Origin: Niastella vici
Lineage (GTDB): Bacteria; Bacteroidota; Bacteroidia; Chitinophagales; Chitinophagaceae
NCBI RefSeq assembly: GCF_002077945.1
Contig: NZ_LVYD01000055.1
Coordinates: 62,001 to 126,000 of the forward strand
Length of the DNA: 64,000 nucleotides
Direction: 5' to 3'
The notes below the pieces were generated by a model. It ran no database searches. It saw only the letters and a list, made by a program, of their open reading frames with translations, and was not told the origin of the DNA. Made by a program: the position numbers and the translations under genes. This document shows positions 63,336 through 64,000 of this stretch, piece after piece. How positions within the stretch are numbered: the first letter of the stretch is position 1; each line of letters starts with the position of its first letter.

Positions 63336-64000
63336 ATGAATATCGCTGACCGTTCCTCGCTTTTTTTGTTTTTGTTGTTGTTATTTGCCAGTGCAGGCAG
63401 TGCGCAGGATTTTTCCTTTACCGATAAAGAAAAGGGCTTGCAAATATTGTACAGCCCGCAAGGTTCGAAGCTGGATTCTGTAGCGGCACACCTGCTTGCC
63501 AATGATATTAAATTGGCAACTGGTTCTCTGCCGCCAGTGATAACTGATAAAGCCCAGGCGGCTGGAAATGTGATCATCATTGGAAATATTGCTTCTGCAT
63601 TTATTCAACAATTTACCGGCAACAGTTCCTCAATGGTTAATTCGCTGAAAGGGAAATGGGAATGCTATGGAATGAAAGCGATCGATAAGCCGGATAATAA
63701 AATAGCAAAGGCGTTGGTCGTTGCCGGCAGCGATATGCGGGGAACAGCATATGGTGTTTTTTCTTTGTCAGAAAAACTGGGCGTATCGCCCTGGTACTGG
63801 TGGGCCGATGTGCCGGTAAAACAACAAAAGGAATTAATCATTCAGCAACCTGAATTCATTGCTGAGCCACCTGGTGTTAAATACCGCGGCATTTTTATCA
63901 ATGATGAAGATTGGGGACTGCAACCCTGGGCAGCGAAGACCTTTGAGCCCGAAACCGGTGATATTGGTCCGAAGACCTATGCAAAAGTGTTTGAATTACT
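63336..64000 (+). CDS. GH115 family alpha-glucuronidase (partial, cut by window end)
   Basis: The first 221 codons of a secreted glycoside hydrolase; the frame is open to the window end with no stop. The signal peptide (NIADRSSLFLFLLLLFASAG, cleavage near SAQ) is followed by a family-115 beginning: an N-terminal domain (ALVVAGSDMRGTAYGVFSLS, VSPWYWWADVPVKQQKE) and the strongly conserved GIFINDEDWGLQPWAAKTFE. GH115 enzymes remove 4-O-methyl-glucuronic acid from xylan, which fits a plant-polysaccharide-degrading Chitinophagaceae. Full proteins usually exceed 800 residues. Confidence 0.88.
   Translation, partial: MNIADRSSLFLFLLLLFASAGSAQDFSFTDKEKGLQILYSPQGSKLDSVAAHLLANDIKLATGSLPPVITDKAQAAGNVIIIGNIASAFIQQFTGNSSSMVNSLKGKWECYGMKAIDKPDNKIAKALVVAGSDMRGTAYGVFSLSEKLGVSPWYWWADVPVKQQKELIIQQPEFIAEPPGVKYRGIFINDEDWGLQPWAAKTFEPETGDIGPKTYAKVFEL

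Noticed and set aside
62897..63580. Minus-strand 227-residue frame across the aldo/keto reductase end and the GH115 start
   Set aside because: It overlaps two well-supported plus-strand genes, including their conserved motifs, and has no recognisable domain.

Overview
The window comes from a gliding-type member of the Bacteroidota, most likely family Chitinophagaceae (Niastella or Chitinophaga-like). The evidence is the SprA translocon gene, PorP/SprF proteins, type A and type B C-terminal sorting domains of the type IX secretion system (T9SS), a SusC/SusD-locus tail (zinc metallohydrolase plus DUF4302), TAnnTTTG promoter motifs, and a GH115 glucuronidase. No tRNA, rRNA, CRISPR array or prophage was seen.

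Layout. 1-2410: the last two lipoprotein genes of a probable SusC/SusD import locus. 2674-24350: a surface cluster with two very large T9SS-secreted adhesins (4088 and 1417 residues, both with an IgGFc-binding-like module and a type B sorting domain), two PorP/SprF outer-membrane proteins flanking a PorE-like TPR/propeller/OmpA protein, and a collagen-like lipoprotein. 24351-29060: an accessory stretch with a decayed 21-bp (7-residue) tandem-repeat reading frame, a small FN3-like protein and a 5'-truncated RHS gene whose C-terminal tip lies in another frame. 29101-35805: TolC, MacA-like adaptor, ATPase and permease genes of a tripartite ABC exporter, followed by a LytS/LytTR two-component pair. 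36246-43403: sprA. 43515-48350: a small membrane/barrel pair, a beta-helix secreted protein and a T9SS type A cargo protein. 48662-55516: stand-alone regulators, an orphan T9SS sorting domain, an AraC regulator, and the sigma (ECF42-like)/DGPF/AhpD-like group. 55740-64000: a T9SS metzincin protease, small enzymes and regulators, a Clp-N/TPR protein, an aldo/keto reductase, and the start of a GH115 xylan glucuronidase cut by the window edge.

The genes suggest a cell-surface programme: SprA is the secretion channel, the PorP/SprF and OmpA-type proteins are attachment or anchoring partners, and the adhesins, the protease and the type A protein are the exported cargo.

The most unusual signal is not a gene. 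At least fifteen intergenic elements have arms made of tandem 7-bp units, most of them paired with an inverted second arm around a core of about 30-60 bp. There are several unrelated arm sequences (GTCAATG/GTGAATG, GAAGTAG/GAAGTAA, CAGTTAC, an A/T-rich one and a GAACTTT one), but two arm families share an identical 11-bp core. Nearly all sit within about 20 bp of a stop codon, and in some the stop codon is part of the repeat. This looks like a dispersed 3'-end repeat system that deserves genome-wide analysis.
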